Both the position numbers and the translations under genes were made by a program. Shown here piece by piece: positions 21,199 to 32,812 of a stretch of 64,000 bases of DNA. The DNA lies in NCBI GenBank assembly GCA_950295325.1, contig OX485804.1, positions 26,412,001-26,476,000 on the forward strand, given 5' to 3'. A model generated the notes under the pieces. The model ran no database searches and had not been told where the DNA came from. It was given only the letters and a program-made list of their open reading frames with translations. Within the stretch, counting starts at the first letter, position 1. Every line of letters starts with the position of its first letter. The DNA is from Polytrichum commune. Its lineage: Eukaryota > Streptophyta > Polytrichopsida > Polytrichales > Polytrichaceae.

Positions 21199-23706
21199 TC
21201 AGACAACACTAATCGCATTGACTCCTTGTTGCAAGCTGTTTGTATCAAAAGAAGTGCTCACGTGAAAGGCTGATGAGTGCCTGGACGGCTGATCAAGCAG
21301 CTTCAGAGTTAGTTGTGAAGGCTCCGGGGGTGATAATCCTAAACTCAACTGTGCAATATCCTTCATGTCCTCCTCTCCCTCTGTCTTCACTACTGAGGGA
21401 GCAGCAATAGCAACTTTAGCTGTAGGTCTCACAACATTGGACGTTTGTGGAGATAAGCTGACAGGCATGTTAAATCCTGTGTGTGTAACTCCTGGCCATG
21501 AATTGAATGAATAAGGAACTTGTGAAGCTCCTAACGAACCCCCAAGTGATAAAGAGGGTCCTGAAGGAGCAGGAACAGGGATGGGGATTGATTTCCGTGA
21601 TCCGCTTCTTGACAGGCTCTCCCTGTTACAACCCAGACCGGCAACTTCAGTGACTTGATCAGGTGTGCCTGGCCCAGCATTCCCAACGGACATCAATGGT
21701 AAGGCCATTGGGGGAGACATCTGTGAAGGCACAGAAAATGGTCTCCCAGGCAATCCATAACCCTGCAGTTGTGAGGTTTCATAAAACATTGGGTACATTC
21801 GTCCCAAACTTAATTGATGGATAGGTGTGGTGGCCAATTCTGGAACTGAAGGAGAAACTGAATCTTCTGCGATGGAGCTGACACCCTGAAATAAAATGCC
21901 AAAAATAAGGTTAATGTCCACAGTAGTATCGATGGAAACACAAATAGATTTTTTTCTTGAAGCTGTCATAAGGTGACATGATATACAACCCATCTGTGAC
22001 ATGCACTAGCCTCCATTTCGCAAAAACCCACTACTACAGTGACCCAACATTACCAACTGATGTATATTATTACAGCAACATGCAGAACCTACAAAACGGT
22101 TTGTCATCAAGCAAATAATCACAACCTTCATATCTCCATCAAGTGAAATCCATTACAACTAACAGCATCACATAAACCCCTAAAAGTCTTCAGACAACAG
22201 GGTAGTGGAATTTACCGATTCAGAGACGATGTCAAACAAGCTGGACCGTCTCTTCCTCTTGTTCATGTTACTTTGTCTGATGAAATACTTTTGAGCATGA
22301 CTAGCCACCTGTGTTGGTGTCCTTGTTTGCACAAAATTCCTTGAAATACCTCTCCAATCACCTTTCCCAAGTTTCTGCAATCCAATTAAGAACAAGCGGT
22401 GTTCATCTTCGGTCCATGGCACACCTGCACCAGCCCAAACCAGGAATATCAGATTCTCCACATTCTCTACATAAAACAACAAAGATAGCCAGCGCATACT
22501 AGCACACAATATTCCTCTATACAAAAAAAAGCATGACCCTGACAAGATAGCACTTTCTTATTAAGATGTACATCAATGCAAGATTTTTAGTGTAGGTTCT
22601 TGTAAAATGCGCGCAAAAAGACAGCTCTCATCAGTTTCAGAAACCCTTCTCACGAGAACTTACAGGAACTTGAACTCTATCCAATTCACATTTGGCTGCT
22701 GTGAGCATACTAACTGGACAGATCTTCTATGGAAAACGGAAATACAGTACATAAATACTTATCCTCGTCCTTCATCTCCAAAACTGAGATCTTCGAAGGT
22801 CAAAGATATGATAATTCTACTGAAATACAAAGCCAAAATAAGACACATAATCACACTTTAGCTTACCAACAAAACTAAGACTGACATGGAAGTCGAAGTC
22901 GAAGTCGTCTTATCTAACGAAGCTTCTTATTCTTACCACCTAGAATGAAGAACATAATCTGAAACATGTACCAGAAAAACCTTCTAGAAGCGTGATACAC
23001 TTCGTTGCCACCAGATTGGCTGGTTTCTAGGAGATTCTACTCGATACCTTACATCAACCTTCCGCTTGTGAAGGCAGAAGGTAAACACTACTACATTGAT
23101 TCCTTCCCGAAAAGGTAGATTGTGAACCGTGCAGGCGAACCTTCATTTTCATGAATTTCCAGCCATGCTAATGATGTTAATTTGGACTTTAATGTGGTGA
23201 AAAGTTCAATTGACGAACTCATCAAGTATAATCGAAGCCAATTCCAAGAGATGATGATGACGCCATAAAATTTGTAGAAGATACTTGTCGTGCAAATTTA
23301 TTCAAACCAGTAGTAATTGGTACGAGCTTAAGTACAAGAGCCTGAAGAAAGTGAAATAATAATAGTAATAATAATAATAATAATAATATTGATGATAATA
23401 ATAATAGTACGGGCATCCATCCACATACATACCTTTCTTCCGTTCACGTGCATTGTTGGAGGTCTGGACCATTCCATCGGAAACATAGCCATCGGGGGCA
23501 GCTCCGGATTCCGAATGCTCGGGGGGTGATAAGGGAGAGTTATGTGCGCTGGCATAGTGGCTCAGATTGTTCATGCTTACACTCTTCCGCATGTTCATGC
23601 TACTTACGCCATCTGTGAGGCGCACACCAAACAGCCGCACTCCTCGATCAGGACACGTTCGGCTGTTGTGGCCATTATGGCCACAGTGCGAGCACTTCCG
23701 CGTCAT
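21199..23706 (-). CDS. MYBS3-like: MYB-related (SHAQKYF) repressor with CCHC zinc knuckle
   Basis: Three coding exons join cleanly: 23706-23433, 22424-22216 and 21885-21199, all with GT/AG borders (phase 1, then phase 0), giving 1,170 nt and 389 aa. In order: CCHC knuckle at residues 5-18 (C5, C8, H13, C18); the RLFGVRL repression-type motif at 24-30; a single MYB repeat beginning GVPWTEDEH at 92 with W95 and W115; SHAQKYF at 133-139; a basic KRKRRSS stretch at 147-153; and near the C-terminus two LxLxL EAR-type motifs, LSLGL (341) and LTLKL (353). This is the layout of Arabidopsis KUA1 and rice MYBS3, nuclear proteins that bind the TATCCA/I-box type element and repress transcription; the length is close to theirs. 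The ATG at 23706 starts MTRKC, the usual start of the family. No stop, frameshift or lost key residue is seen, so it is probably functional. Confidence 0.95.
23345..23410. repeat. (TAA)n microsatellite in MYB intron 1
   Basis: An aataataat-type tract, slightly interrupted, lies about 25 bp inside the first intron near its 5' donor (23432-23431 on the minus strand). It creates spurious tyrosine/isoleucine runs in the translation past the donor, which helps confirm that the exon ends at 23433. Confidence 0.85.
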
Positions 23707-24960
23707 CTCGTTATGCTCCAGGGCTGCCAGCTTGATAACCTGCTCGGCTGGTTGGGGTAATATGAATAAAATTCAAAGCAGCTTAGCGGGCAGGCTGAAG
23801 ATCCGCCTACACACAAGCCTCAATTCTGCGCCAACACCTGGAAGTTCCAGAAACAGATTTCTCTCCAACAAACTACTTCCCTCTCGCAGGCAGGTAACGA
23901 AGGAATACACAATCGAAATACAAGGAAAATAATGCCGGTATTCTTCAGAACGGAACCGTAGCAGGATTCAGTGGTAGATCGGAGGCCTTAGATCTACGGG
24001 TAGTAACAGGCTTCTATCGCATTGCACAAAAGACTCCAAGCAAGAGAGAGCACGAAATTTTCTGATGCCACTCGCCAACTTAGAAGAACTACAAGACCGC
24101 AAACTTTCCAACACAACAAAAAGGAGGAATGCTGGCACAACACTCTCCGGAAAGGGGAGAAAGACAGGCAAACAGCAGCCGGTGCAAGGAAATGTACCAA
24201 AGCCTGCAAAACTAACTCCGAGCGAGAAAAGATTCGTCCTAACTTCGAAACCTAGAGAAAGTCTGGAGAAGAGAGGCCCGAAAAAGAAACGGCTAACTTA
24301 AACGAGGTGCTCCACGTTTGCAAGGGCTACTTGTAAACTCAATAATAATAATAAGAATATCTTAAGCTGCTCCTCCCTTAGCACGACCACCACCACCCCC
24401 ACCACCACCACCGCTCCGAAGCCCGCGCACACCGTAGTAAATGGTTTATCTTTCCCTCGCCCCTGTCCCAAGACAGAAATTGGCCAAATTCATCAACAGG
24501 ACTTCCTTAACTCGCAGAAATCCCCTGCCCTCCCTTTCCGGGCTTAGTTCGCAAGTCCGTGTGCGGAGACAAAATTCCGGCGGCACTTCCCCTTGACGGC
24601 CTCACACGAGGCGAGGGGCGAGGCGAGCGCGGAGCAAATTGCGCACGGAAAAGGCGAGGAGCAGAATTCTTGTGCGCGATGCAGGTTCGGTGTCCCTAGG
24701 AGTCCACCACTCGGGAGATTGTGCGGCGCATACCGTCCTCCGCGAATTGAACGAGATGGAGAGGAGAGGAGAGAAAGAGAAAGAGAGGGGAGCAGGGAGG
24801 CACCAGCACTAAAAGGGAAAGGAAAGGAAAGAGCCGTGGCAGCAGAAGCTCCCCAGCTATGGCGGCCTCCCTCACAACACTGCACCCGCATCCACCGTCC
24901 ACCCCACTCATCCAATCCTCATCCATCCCCACCTACATGCCACCCAACATTCATCCCACC
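23707..24960 (-). promoter_or_regulatory. Presumed 5' leader and promoter of the MYB gene
   Basis: Upstream of the ATG the DNA changes to a CpG-rich patch. On the minus strand it has long CT-rich tracts (about 24750-24830) like those in plant 5' leaders and core promoters. No single TATA box is convincing and an intron in the leader cannot be excluded. Long frames across this patch on both strands are compositional and were not taken as genes. Confidence 0.45.
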
Positions 24961-25654
24961 TCCCCTTCCCCTCATCCACCATCCATCCGCCCCATCCGTG
25001 GTTCATCCGCCATGGGTGTACCAGGTGCGTCAAGGTGGGCCGTCATCCAAGCCAATGGATGAGAACATGGCACGACACCCCATTCCTAAGAGGGATGTGA
25101 CAACTTTGTTTGTGTGGGTGTTGATATTATTATTGATATTGCTTCGGCTGGGGATATTTTGGTGGCTCCTATTCCAGATCCTCCATGCTCCCTCTTTCTT
25201 TAGCTGAACATCCCTTTAAGTTAGAGAGATTTGGGCTTGGCACTAATAAGTTACAAGTACTCCTGGCCAAGTCCTCTATAAGTAAATCGATCAACCTCCG
25301 CTAATAATATATATAGCGTATTATACATAATAAGGAGGCTCGATGTGATCCAAGATCACACTTATCATCATCACCATGCAAATTTGTTGATTATTCCCAC
25401 CACTCCCGTTTTGCGTGTGTATTTGGGCACAGAGCAGATTCCGTGTGTTTCCCTTTCTTTGGCTTCCGGACACAGGCCTCACAAACAAATCTTTGCGTCC
25501 ATCAATTCCACTGTGCATATTCCCTACCTCACATGCTGCTTCCTACTATTGGGTCATGCGAGTATCTTATATAAACCTATGTATATTCCCAAGCGTCAAC
25601 CTCCTCCCCATGTATATATCAATCACCCAATCAAATGCACCTCAACAATTTTCT

Positions 25655-26420
25655 TTCAAATACGAATTCATGTGAATTTTGTTTCAAGCATTCATAGACA
25701 CCATCACGATCCAAGATGGTTGTTGCTTACCTGTAGACTTGCCATTGGTTTTGGACGATGGTCGACTATCCCTATCTTTAGGGATATTAGATTATGTCAT
25801 TTATGCTCCTGTAATGTGATGGAAAATGAGGTACATATTGTGTTGGAATGCCCCCCCCCCCTATATAAATGTATTAGAGATAAGTTTCCATCGTTATTTA
25901 AGAACGTAGTTCTAGGGATGTCTCAAATCTTTCTTTCAATTGGACCATTAAGTGAACATTAGCCTTTATCTCATGGAGGTTACTGCACTCCACCACTCCA
26001 GAGAACTAGCTACACTAAATATGATATTTAGTGTTTGATTAGATTTAGTGTTTTACCACCCTACTATGCTCAACACTAATTTTCAATTCTTTGATAATTA
26101 GTGTTAGACATAAATGCACCGCCGCCACCTTCATTGTTGCCACCTCTTTCCTAGAAACAGTCAATCGCCTTCCTTGTTGCCACCTCTTTCCTACTAAACA
26201 CTAAATTTGTGCATGTAATTTTCACATATTACCATAGATGATATTTAGTGTTTGAGTTTACATTTAATGTTACTTACTTTCATAGGGTTAGTGATATTTA
26301 GTGTAGGGTTCGTATTTAGTGTAGTTTGAAACCACCTTGATGTACTTTCAATCCCATTAGCCTTTTCGGTTTCTCGGACTTTGGAATCATTTTCTCTTTT
26401 TATTTCATTTCAACGCAATG
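25655..26420 (+). pseudogene. LINE 3' end with zf-RVT motif, split by a MITE
   Basis: Plus-strand translation over about 25,780-25,962 reads RLCHLCSCNVMENE then HIVLEC and IRDKFPSLF, the zinc-binding tail (C-x2-C...H-x4-C) of plant LINE reverse transcriptases with all four ligands kept. A C-run (25,850-25,861) sits just after the motif. The 3' untranslated part is interrupted by a 309-bp MITE (26013-26321) and resumes with ccttgatgtactttcaatccc, ending in a (ttcattt)-type tail near 26,410. Upstream ORF parts are absent or decayed. Confidence 0.7.
26013..26321. mobile_element. TA-flanked MITE, CACTAAATA family, copy A
   Basis: Inverted ends CACTAAATATG and the reverse complement of TATTTAGTG are flanked by TA on both sides. 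The left end itself folds into a short palindrome (actaaatatgatatttagt). The matching LINE copy at 41,095-41,130 lacks it, giving an empty site. The same element in inverse orientation is at 36075-36374. The TA duplication and small size suggest a Tc1/mariner-mobilised element. Confidence 0.8.
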
Positions 26421-26592
26421 ACTAATATTTCATAAGGTTCAAGTTGCACTTCGCAACTAGTCCCAAATTGGAACTTGTCCATTAGAAATTGGCCGAGATG
26501 GTTTTCGTATATTGCAATTTTCACAAATCTTGCACTAGGTATAAGCCACTACAAGAGGCGGACTAGAGGGGGGGGGTACTAGAAAACGTGGT

Positions 26593-26891
26593 CTTAGGGT
26601 GAGTTTCCATGTAGACCGCTCGCCCACCAAATTTTAGTGGGAATAAGGACAAATGTAGATGGATTTTGGTGGGGTGGTGTTCATATGCACCAACCAACTA
26701 TTGCTATTGCAAGTGTTTAGTGGCCGCATGGAAGCCTAGCGGCCCAAGGCCACAGCCCTCCACATTCTAGTGGGCTACCAAAATGTGGTTGCTTGCTTGC
26801 TTCTTCTTTTTATCTACATGAGAACACCTCCAACCCACTATTATCGAGAATCCAATGAGTGAGAGGCCTACATGGAAAGTCACCCTTAGAA
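26593..26891. mobile_element. MITE with GAGTTTCCATGTAG ends, copy 1
   Basis: Left end cttagggtgagtttccatg and right end gacctaca...catggaaagtcacccttag are imperfect inverted repeats of about 45 bp. The interior block gagaacacctccaaccc recurs, inverted, in a relative at 63197-63600. The flanking 8 bp do not match, so I could not assign a superfamily. Confidence 0.65.
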
Positions 26892-28670
26892 CACACTTCC
26901 CATTTGACACAGGTGGTCATTAAGACGAGGACATGTTCACACATTGCACACCAAACGCACACACAAAGGGGTGCTAAATTGGGTAACATTATTTTAGAGG
27001 GGAGTAGTCTCATTATATATCCCACACGTTCACTCTATACGAGCTCATAAATTGTGGGTCCCTTTGATCTAAACTAATATCTCACAATACACAAGGCTTT
27101 ACATAGAAATAGTTGAAGCTAAGATTTTATTTGATCAAAGATTGTGAGGTATTGATATTTGATTCTCTTGTAGAGGAGTTAAAAGTGGGACCGCAATGGA
27201 CCCAAGTTATTCCAGCTCATGAGAGCTTTCCAAGACCCACCAGCAATACAATAGTAGTTGGGCTTGACACGTGAGTCTAGCTCCCACGCTAAACCCGGAT
27301 TTGTCTCATGGTGGGACCATGTAATAATAACATATGAACATGCTCTGACCCCATTTATGCATGTCCAATTTATAATTGTCATAAATCGGACTCAACACTT
27401 GTAAATGCAAGGCACTAAAGCATCCCCATTGAGTTTTTTTTTTTTTTTGGGGGGGGGGGAGAGGTCTATTCATAGGATAAGGGCAAGACTTACGACCATA
27501 ACCCTTGGGCAGCCTAAGAAAACCATTATGAATCCAACCAACAAACGGTTGCCCGTCATGCCCCTTCAACAAAATAAAATCTCCTGCAGTCTTGAAGGTT
27601 GTCTTGTCCACACAACACATATTGAGTGCACCTCAACTTCCTAAAGTGAAACTGTCAAAAAAATAAGTAATTCACTTGGAAGTTAAGGATATGGAAGAAA
27701 AAAAGAAAAAAAGAAAAAAGAAAACCTCGTTAGCAGTGAGGTGATAATTTGTAACTTACCATTTGAAAGGGCCTTTATCATTTTTCAAACACAAACTTAA
27801 GACAAATGTGCTAATTCTAGCTTAACTATTTCCTATTGTAAATGAATGTCTTCTCCTTTCAAAAGTAGATTCCTACAAGTATTCATACACATCCAAACTA
27901 ATTAAGCGTAATCAAACATAATTAAACCTACTTAGGCCTACTTAATCTTGGGAGGCTTAGTTTTAATTCAATGCCTACTTTGGTTTCAATTTTTGTGCAA
28001 CTTGTGTCAAAGTGATCGTAACAACACATACAATGGTATATATTGTGATACACCTTCTTTACCTCTTGTCGTTTGGGAAGTGTCAACTAGGTCTAGGCGT
28101 AAAGTGGTGCCCTACTCCGGTGGGTGAGACCATGAAAAGCAGGCTCATGATTAAGCCATAATGCACCCTCCGGGTTCTAAAGAGGTGTACGTGGCCAATC
28201 TCTCCCGCATATTGCATTATATGGAGAAAGGGAATACGAGCGTACCTCTCATGCAACCAACATAAAGACTTGAACCCTTACAAGTTTGTCACCTATTTGT
28301 CTCAAAATGACCTCAAGTAGACTAATCGGGGTCCTTTTAAACTACTTGCGGTGTCAAATTTACTTGGAAAAACAACTTCCAGGTTGCATACTATTTCATG
28401 GCTTTTATGTTGGATGAAAGAGAGGTACACTCGTATATGACTATTCTCTCTCTTTGCATCACATGTAAGGTGGCTATTAGTTTGGTAGTGGAGACTTGTG
28501 AAGGCTATGAAGGTGAGGGCCAACTTCAAACGTCTTGTCACATTAGTGCTATCACCTATAGGCCACCCAACTACGGTGGGAGTTTCTAGGTAAACTAAAC
28601 ACCTTATTTATCATGTGAAAATACGGAGGTTTGCATTATGGAAGTTGATATTGCGGAGTTTAGGGTGTAT
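26892..28670. other. Gene-free stretch with one possible protein fragment
   Basis: This is mostly AT-rich. On the minus strand 27,620-27,470 reads a plausible folded segment (GDFILLKGHDGQPFVGW) before a T-run/G-run (27,427-27,460) breaks it. It faintly recalls the start of a BAH-like or transposon-borne domain, but it is too short to call. (aaaag)n tracts lie at 27,695-27,725. Confidence 0.3.
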
Positions 28671-28675
28671 CACGA

Positions 28676-29005
28676 AATTTGTCATTAATGCAAACCGCCA
28701 AAGAAGTTCACCCACACCCTCGCATTGCATCATGTGTCAATGTGTGGAGTGTCACCTTCTTATTCTTATTCTTCTTTGACTTCTTCTTCTTATGTTATTT
28801 GTTGAATGTCGGTGCATGCATATGCCACATCCCCCGGGAAGGCCAAGTGGAGTGGACCACATCACACCATAAAAAGTTGCACTTTGTGTTATTCCATAAT
28901 GTCACATGCTACACTAATTCTATAGCATCACACATTCATGTTAACAATACAAAACTCCGTAATATCACATGCACTTTGGTTGCCACAGGTGTGATACTAT
29001 GAAGT
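28676..29005 (+). repeat. Dispersed 330-bp repeat, copy 1
   Basis: It aligns over its length with 53105-53436: shared blocks include aatgcaaacc, gcatgcatatgccacatc, ggaaggccaagtggagtgg and gttgccacaggtgtgata. Each copy has a nearby cattatggaagttgatatt or its reverse complement, which suggests a larger inverted-repeat element. No coding potential. Confidence 0.75.
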
Positions 29006-29530
29006 TTAGCGTGTATTGCATTGCATGCCCTAGTCTCAATGCACTACACATATGGGTTTTTTCCCTCAGGAGTTGCTTGCAACTAAAAGGGCATTTAAGA
29101 CAATCATAGAGATGACCCTATACATGCATAACAAGAAAAGAGTAGAACCGTGAGGCTCTATCCTTTCTTATGAAAGACTACAATTATAGCTGTCCACTTT
29201 GCTCATGCCAATTCATGGCTATTACTATACCTATAACCAAACCATTCTTGGATTTTGTGCCCCTTTTTCTTAAAATACGGGTCAAGGACCGAAGCTACTC
29301 ATTTATCACCCAAAAATTGAACATAAAGTGGTTGAGAAATTTGCTCTTGAAGCAGAGAAGTTGATGCATAGTCTTTGTCCTATAAACAAAGCCAATAAAA
29401 CCATTTGTGGCCACGATGTTTAACACAAAGTATCTCAAATTAGAGGAGAGTATATGTTTAAATAGTCACGTGATTACTATAAATGATGGGCATATCCTGA
29501 TGAGTTTGGCAAAATGATCTCTTGGATTTT
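29006..29530. other. Nothing recognisable
   Basis: AT-rich sequence with only a 64-codon frame (29170-29364) that shows no motif. Confidence 0.4.
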
Positions 29531-30090
29531 AGGGCCGCTTCACACTATGGCCGTCCAAGTTGAGAGGCTATGGGATTGAATGGCCAGACTTTGTTGAGAG
29601 TTCAAAGAAATGGGCTGAAAATAACCAATAAATATATAGGAATTGGAGCCTACAGCCGGGCATAATGTGAAGCCTGCAAAGGCCAAGCTCAAAGTCTAAA
29701 CCTTTGGCTATTAATTCCCACGGCCTCTCGACTTGGATGGCCATAGTGTGAAGCCTCCAAAGACCAAGCCCAAAGTCCAAAGGAAGAAGGAGCATCCCAC
29801 TTTATTCCCTACCCAAAACAATCCCTCCAATCTAACAACCAAAATATTATCAAATTTTTAATTTTTTTTAATGAAAAAAATTGACATCATGTCGACCATA
29901 ATGTGGGTTTCCATTATTGTCTGACCCAAACTTCCTTCGAGAGTTCGTCGCCTTGGTCAACAAGTATTGTTGTGTAGGCATTTTGGAGAGCGACGAGTGT
30001 GAAGGGTCGAGAGGCCAAATTCTTGGTTTCTTGCATTATGATTGGTGGAAATCGATGGCCTCTCGACCTTCAGCCATAGTGTGAAGCAGC
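29531..30090. mobile_element. Inverted-repeat element with nested direct repeats
   Basis: The left end agggccgcttcacactatgg is mirrored twice: at 29,721-29,756 (ctctcgacttggatggccatagtgtgaagc) and at 30,056-30,088 (ctctcgaccttcagccatagtgtgaagc). Inside, gtgaagcctgcaaaggccaag (29,666) is directly repeated 82 bp later. The outer boundary is therefore ambiguous; either two nested elements or one with an internal duplication. No gene is present. Confidence 0.6.
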
Positions 30091-30171
30091 TTTTAATTAA
30101 GTCAAGGGCTAGTTAGTTACAAGAGTGACTAATGCTCTTGTCTATTATCTTTCAACAAATAACTAAAGCCA

Positions 30172-30362
30172 TGCCCACACTTACTAGTGGGCAGTGCCAA
30201 TGGACGGCTCCCACCGATAGGGCTTACTTTATCGTCATTTTTAGCCAACTACTAGATGTAATGTACTCAAATTATGAGCATTCATTGCCTAAAAGTGAAC
30301 GGAAAAGTAAGCCCTAGTGGTGGGAGCTGTCCAATGGCAATGCCCGCCAATATGTGAGGGCA
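30172..30362. mobile_element. 191-bp MITE, TGCCCACA family, copy 1
   Basis: The arms of about 56 bp are nearly complementary: tgcccacacttactagtggg at the left and the reverse complement of gccaatatgtgagggca at the right, both including ggacggctcccacc or its mirror. Almost the whole element can fold. Relatives are at 32647-32812 and 58462-58612. No clear target duplication. Confidence 0.8.
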
Positions 30363-32646
30363 AGGTATAAGAGATACTCCATATGACTTGATAATCGGCA
30401 TACTTATTTGTTCCATCCATGTAAGATTGATAACATATGGATATCTCATCCATGCTAAGGGCTAAGTCCGATATTATCCTAGGGCACACCAACAACATGG
30501 ACTATGCATTATTGTCAAATGAACGAGCACAAACTTTTGCCTCGAGTCACCTTTAGTACATGATTAAACGGCACCAATAAATTAGGGGGAACTGCATTGA
30601 TTCCTATGAATAATGTGGATCACATTGAGTTTTGAGCTTATTTCCACACCAAACACATTGGGGATAACATTATGAGTGCACACTATTAACCAACCCACAA
30701 TATTGAACATCGAAGGTCCATGTTGTAGGTTACATATTTTTTGATTGGACTTTAAAAAATGTGAAATCTATTGTAATCTAGGCAACAAATGTTTTTTTCT
30801 CCTTGAAGTGAACACATGCCAATAAAGGTGGTGGTCCACCCCAAGACCTACCTTTTAGAAATACCTCTAGTTGCTTCATGTTGATATATATCTTTTCAAA
30901 CCTCATTTGTCTTCCACAAATAGTTACTCCATCTTGTAGAGCTTCTCAAGCACTTTCCAAAGACAACAACATTGTTCTTAGTCATTTGGGTTCATTGTTC
31001 ATTCATACATCAGTTGATCTTCATGTCCAATTTTGACGTTTTCTCTCTCAAAACTTGCACTGAAAAGTTCAAGTTAGACCCTCTGGATTTACTTTCTCAG
31101 TAGTCTTCACTAGATAATGTGCCCCATAATAGAAGTGAAAGAATGACAACATAGCAATTGGTTGAAAATGCAAGTGAAACTAAAGTTGCACACTATTTTC
31201 TCACATGAGAGTGCATATTTGGGGCACACTATGGTATTGCCCATGGTAAGTGACACTATCCATGTGCCCATGCTATTGACAACGATCAATGTAGTTTACT
31301 AAGTGGACCAAATGAATAACATAACAAAACATCCAACATTTAGTAAAAAGGAAGGTCCACCTAAGGATGGCCATGAAACCTCCTTTGAAGGCGGTCTCCA
31401 TACTTACCCAAACACACATTGGAATAGACATGAGCGGACCTCTTGAAAAATAATATAGACACATGGTACATCCCTAGACCAACCCTCGACAATCATAGCA
31501 CCTTTCTTGCACAATTGTATATTCCGTCAACCATCACATGAATCACGTGTCGTTGCCATTAGTTCTTTGCACTAGGAGATAGATATGGGTATCCAAATCT
31601 ACAATTGTAGTCAATTGTGATACTTGACATCCACTTCCTAGTGGCAAAAACCAATGGCAATGCTACATGATCTTTGTAGCGAGTTGGAGCCTTACTTGTA
31701 GTGCTCGCAAGGTGACAATTCAAATTAGATATGACATGTAACAAGGTCTATGTGGGTTAGGTATTGGGCCCTTAGGTGACAATAGAATGTGGTAAGTATT
31801 GAGTACAATTATATCTACCACCGAGCTCGCCCAATACACTCAATAGAATGTGATGCATTGCTCAATATGTCAGTCTTTGGTGTCACATGAACAATAATCA
31901 AATTTAATAACAACACCATATATATTTAAATAGAATGTAGTATATTTAAATGTAAATTATCATGGTAGATGTGCTACATTGATATATCACCATTAGTGTG
32001 GATTGCTAAGTACAAATTTACACAATGTCAAGTGGGACACAATCATGCCAAACTCATAGATGATTTGTGTGGCTATTTCACAATACTTGCAATAAAATAT
32101 TGGCGTACAAGTTAATGTTGGCTCTTTATCATAACATTATACTCAATGAGAATACGATACTTAATGTAATACTAACTACACCAATGCCAATTTGGTAGTA
32201 TAGTGCCAAATCCTCATGTGCCTAGTTATATGTCATATTTAAACGATCATGTTTTGCATTTCCAAAATTGAAAAATTGATCATGAAATGCTACAATATGT
32301 GTAAAGGGACTTGAGGCCAAGTGCAATGTGGATTCAAATTTTACCTTGGTTAAATGTGAGCAATGATAAGGTTGATATTCGACATGTTTGTAATGCATGG
32401 TCACCATCCAACCCTCCGCATTTCATTCACACAAGTACCATACATAAATGAGCACCAACCACAATGTAAACTTAGTACGAAATCGGAATAATTTAAACTT
32501 ATTTGTTTGATTTGTAGGTGGATAAGTGGTTGGAGAAAGATGAGATGCGTTATCCTAATGAGCAAAAAGTTGATGAAATTGTCGATATCGTGAGGGTGAA
32601 ATATATAACTCATGTGGGAAAACTTTTCGAAATGAGAGAGATGCCA
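30363..32646. other. AT-rich gene-free stretch
   Basis: No coding region, RNA gene or repeat structure that I can support. Short frames on both strands (for example 31273-31464 minus) show no conserved motif. Confidence 0.4.
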
Positions 32647-32812
32647 TGCCCACAGTTATTATTGGGGCACAACCAGTGGATGGCTCATACTAGCATGGAG
32701 CACTTTTTTGTCTAACTTTGTTACACCTGGTATTTGGCAAAAACTTAAAAAACAAAATGCCCCATGATAGTGGGAGCCTTCCACTGACTATGCCCATTAG
32801 TTAGTGTGGGCA
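32647..32812. mobile_element. 166-bp MITE, TGCCCACA family, copy 2
   Basis: Left end tgcccacagttattattggg and right end tagttagtgtgggca form the same inverted ends as the 30172 element, with the subterminal block gtggatggctcatac mirrored by tagtgggagccttccac. The centre differs, as expected for independently deleted relatives. Confidence 0.75.

Noticed and set aside
23301..23432. Extension of MYB exon 1 past 23433
   Set aside because: The extension reads a TAA microsatellite as tyrosines. A GT donor at 23432 joins in frame to the MYB repeat exon.
24593..25207. 204-codon plus-strand ORF
   Set aside because: It covers the GA-rich promoter/leader patch of the MYB gene on the opposite strand. 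The translation is low-complexity (E/R runs, then H/P runs) and has no domain.
26013..26321. CACTA (En/Spm) element
   Set aside because: Ends begin CACTA, but flanks give TA rather than a 3-bp duplication, and there is no subterminal repeat array or transposase.
27306..27620. BAH-domain gene fragment
   Set aside because: Only about 25 residues look domain-like before a homopolymer breaks the frame; not enough to name it.
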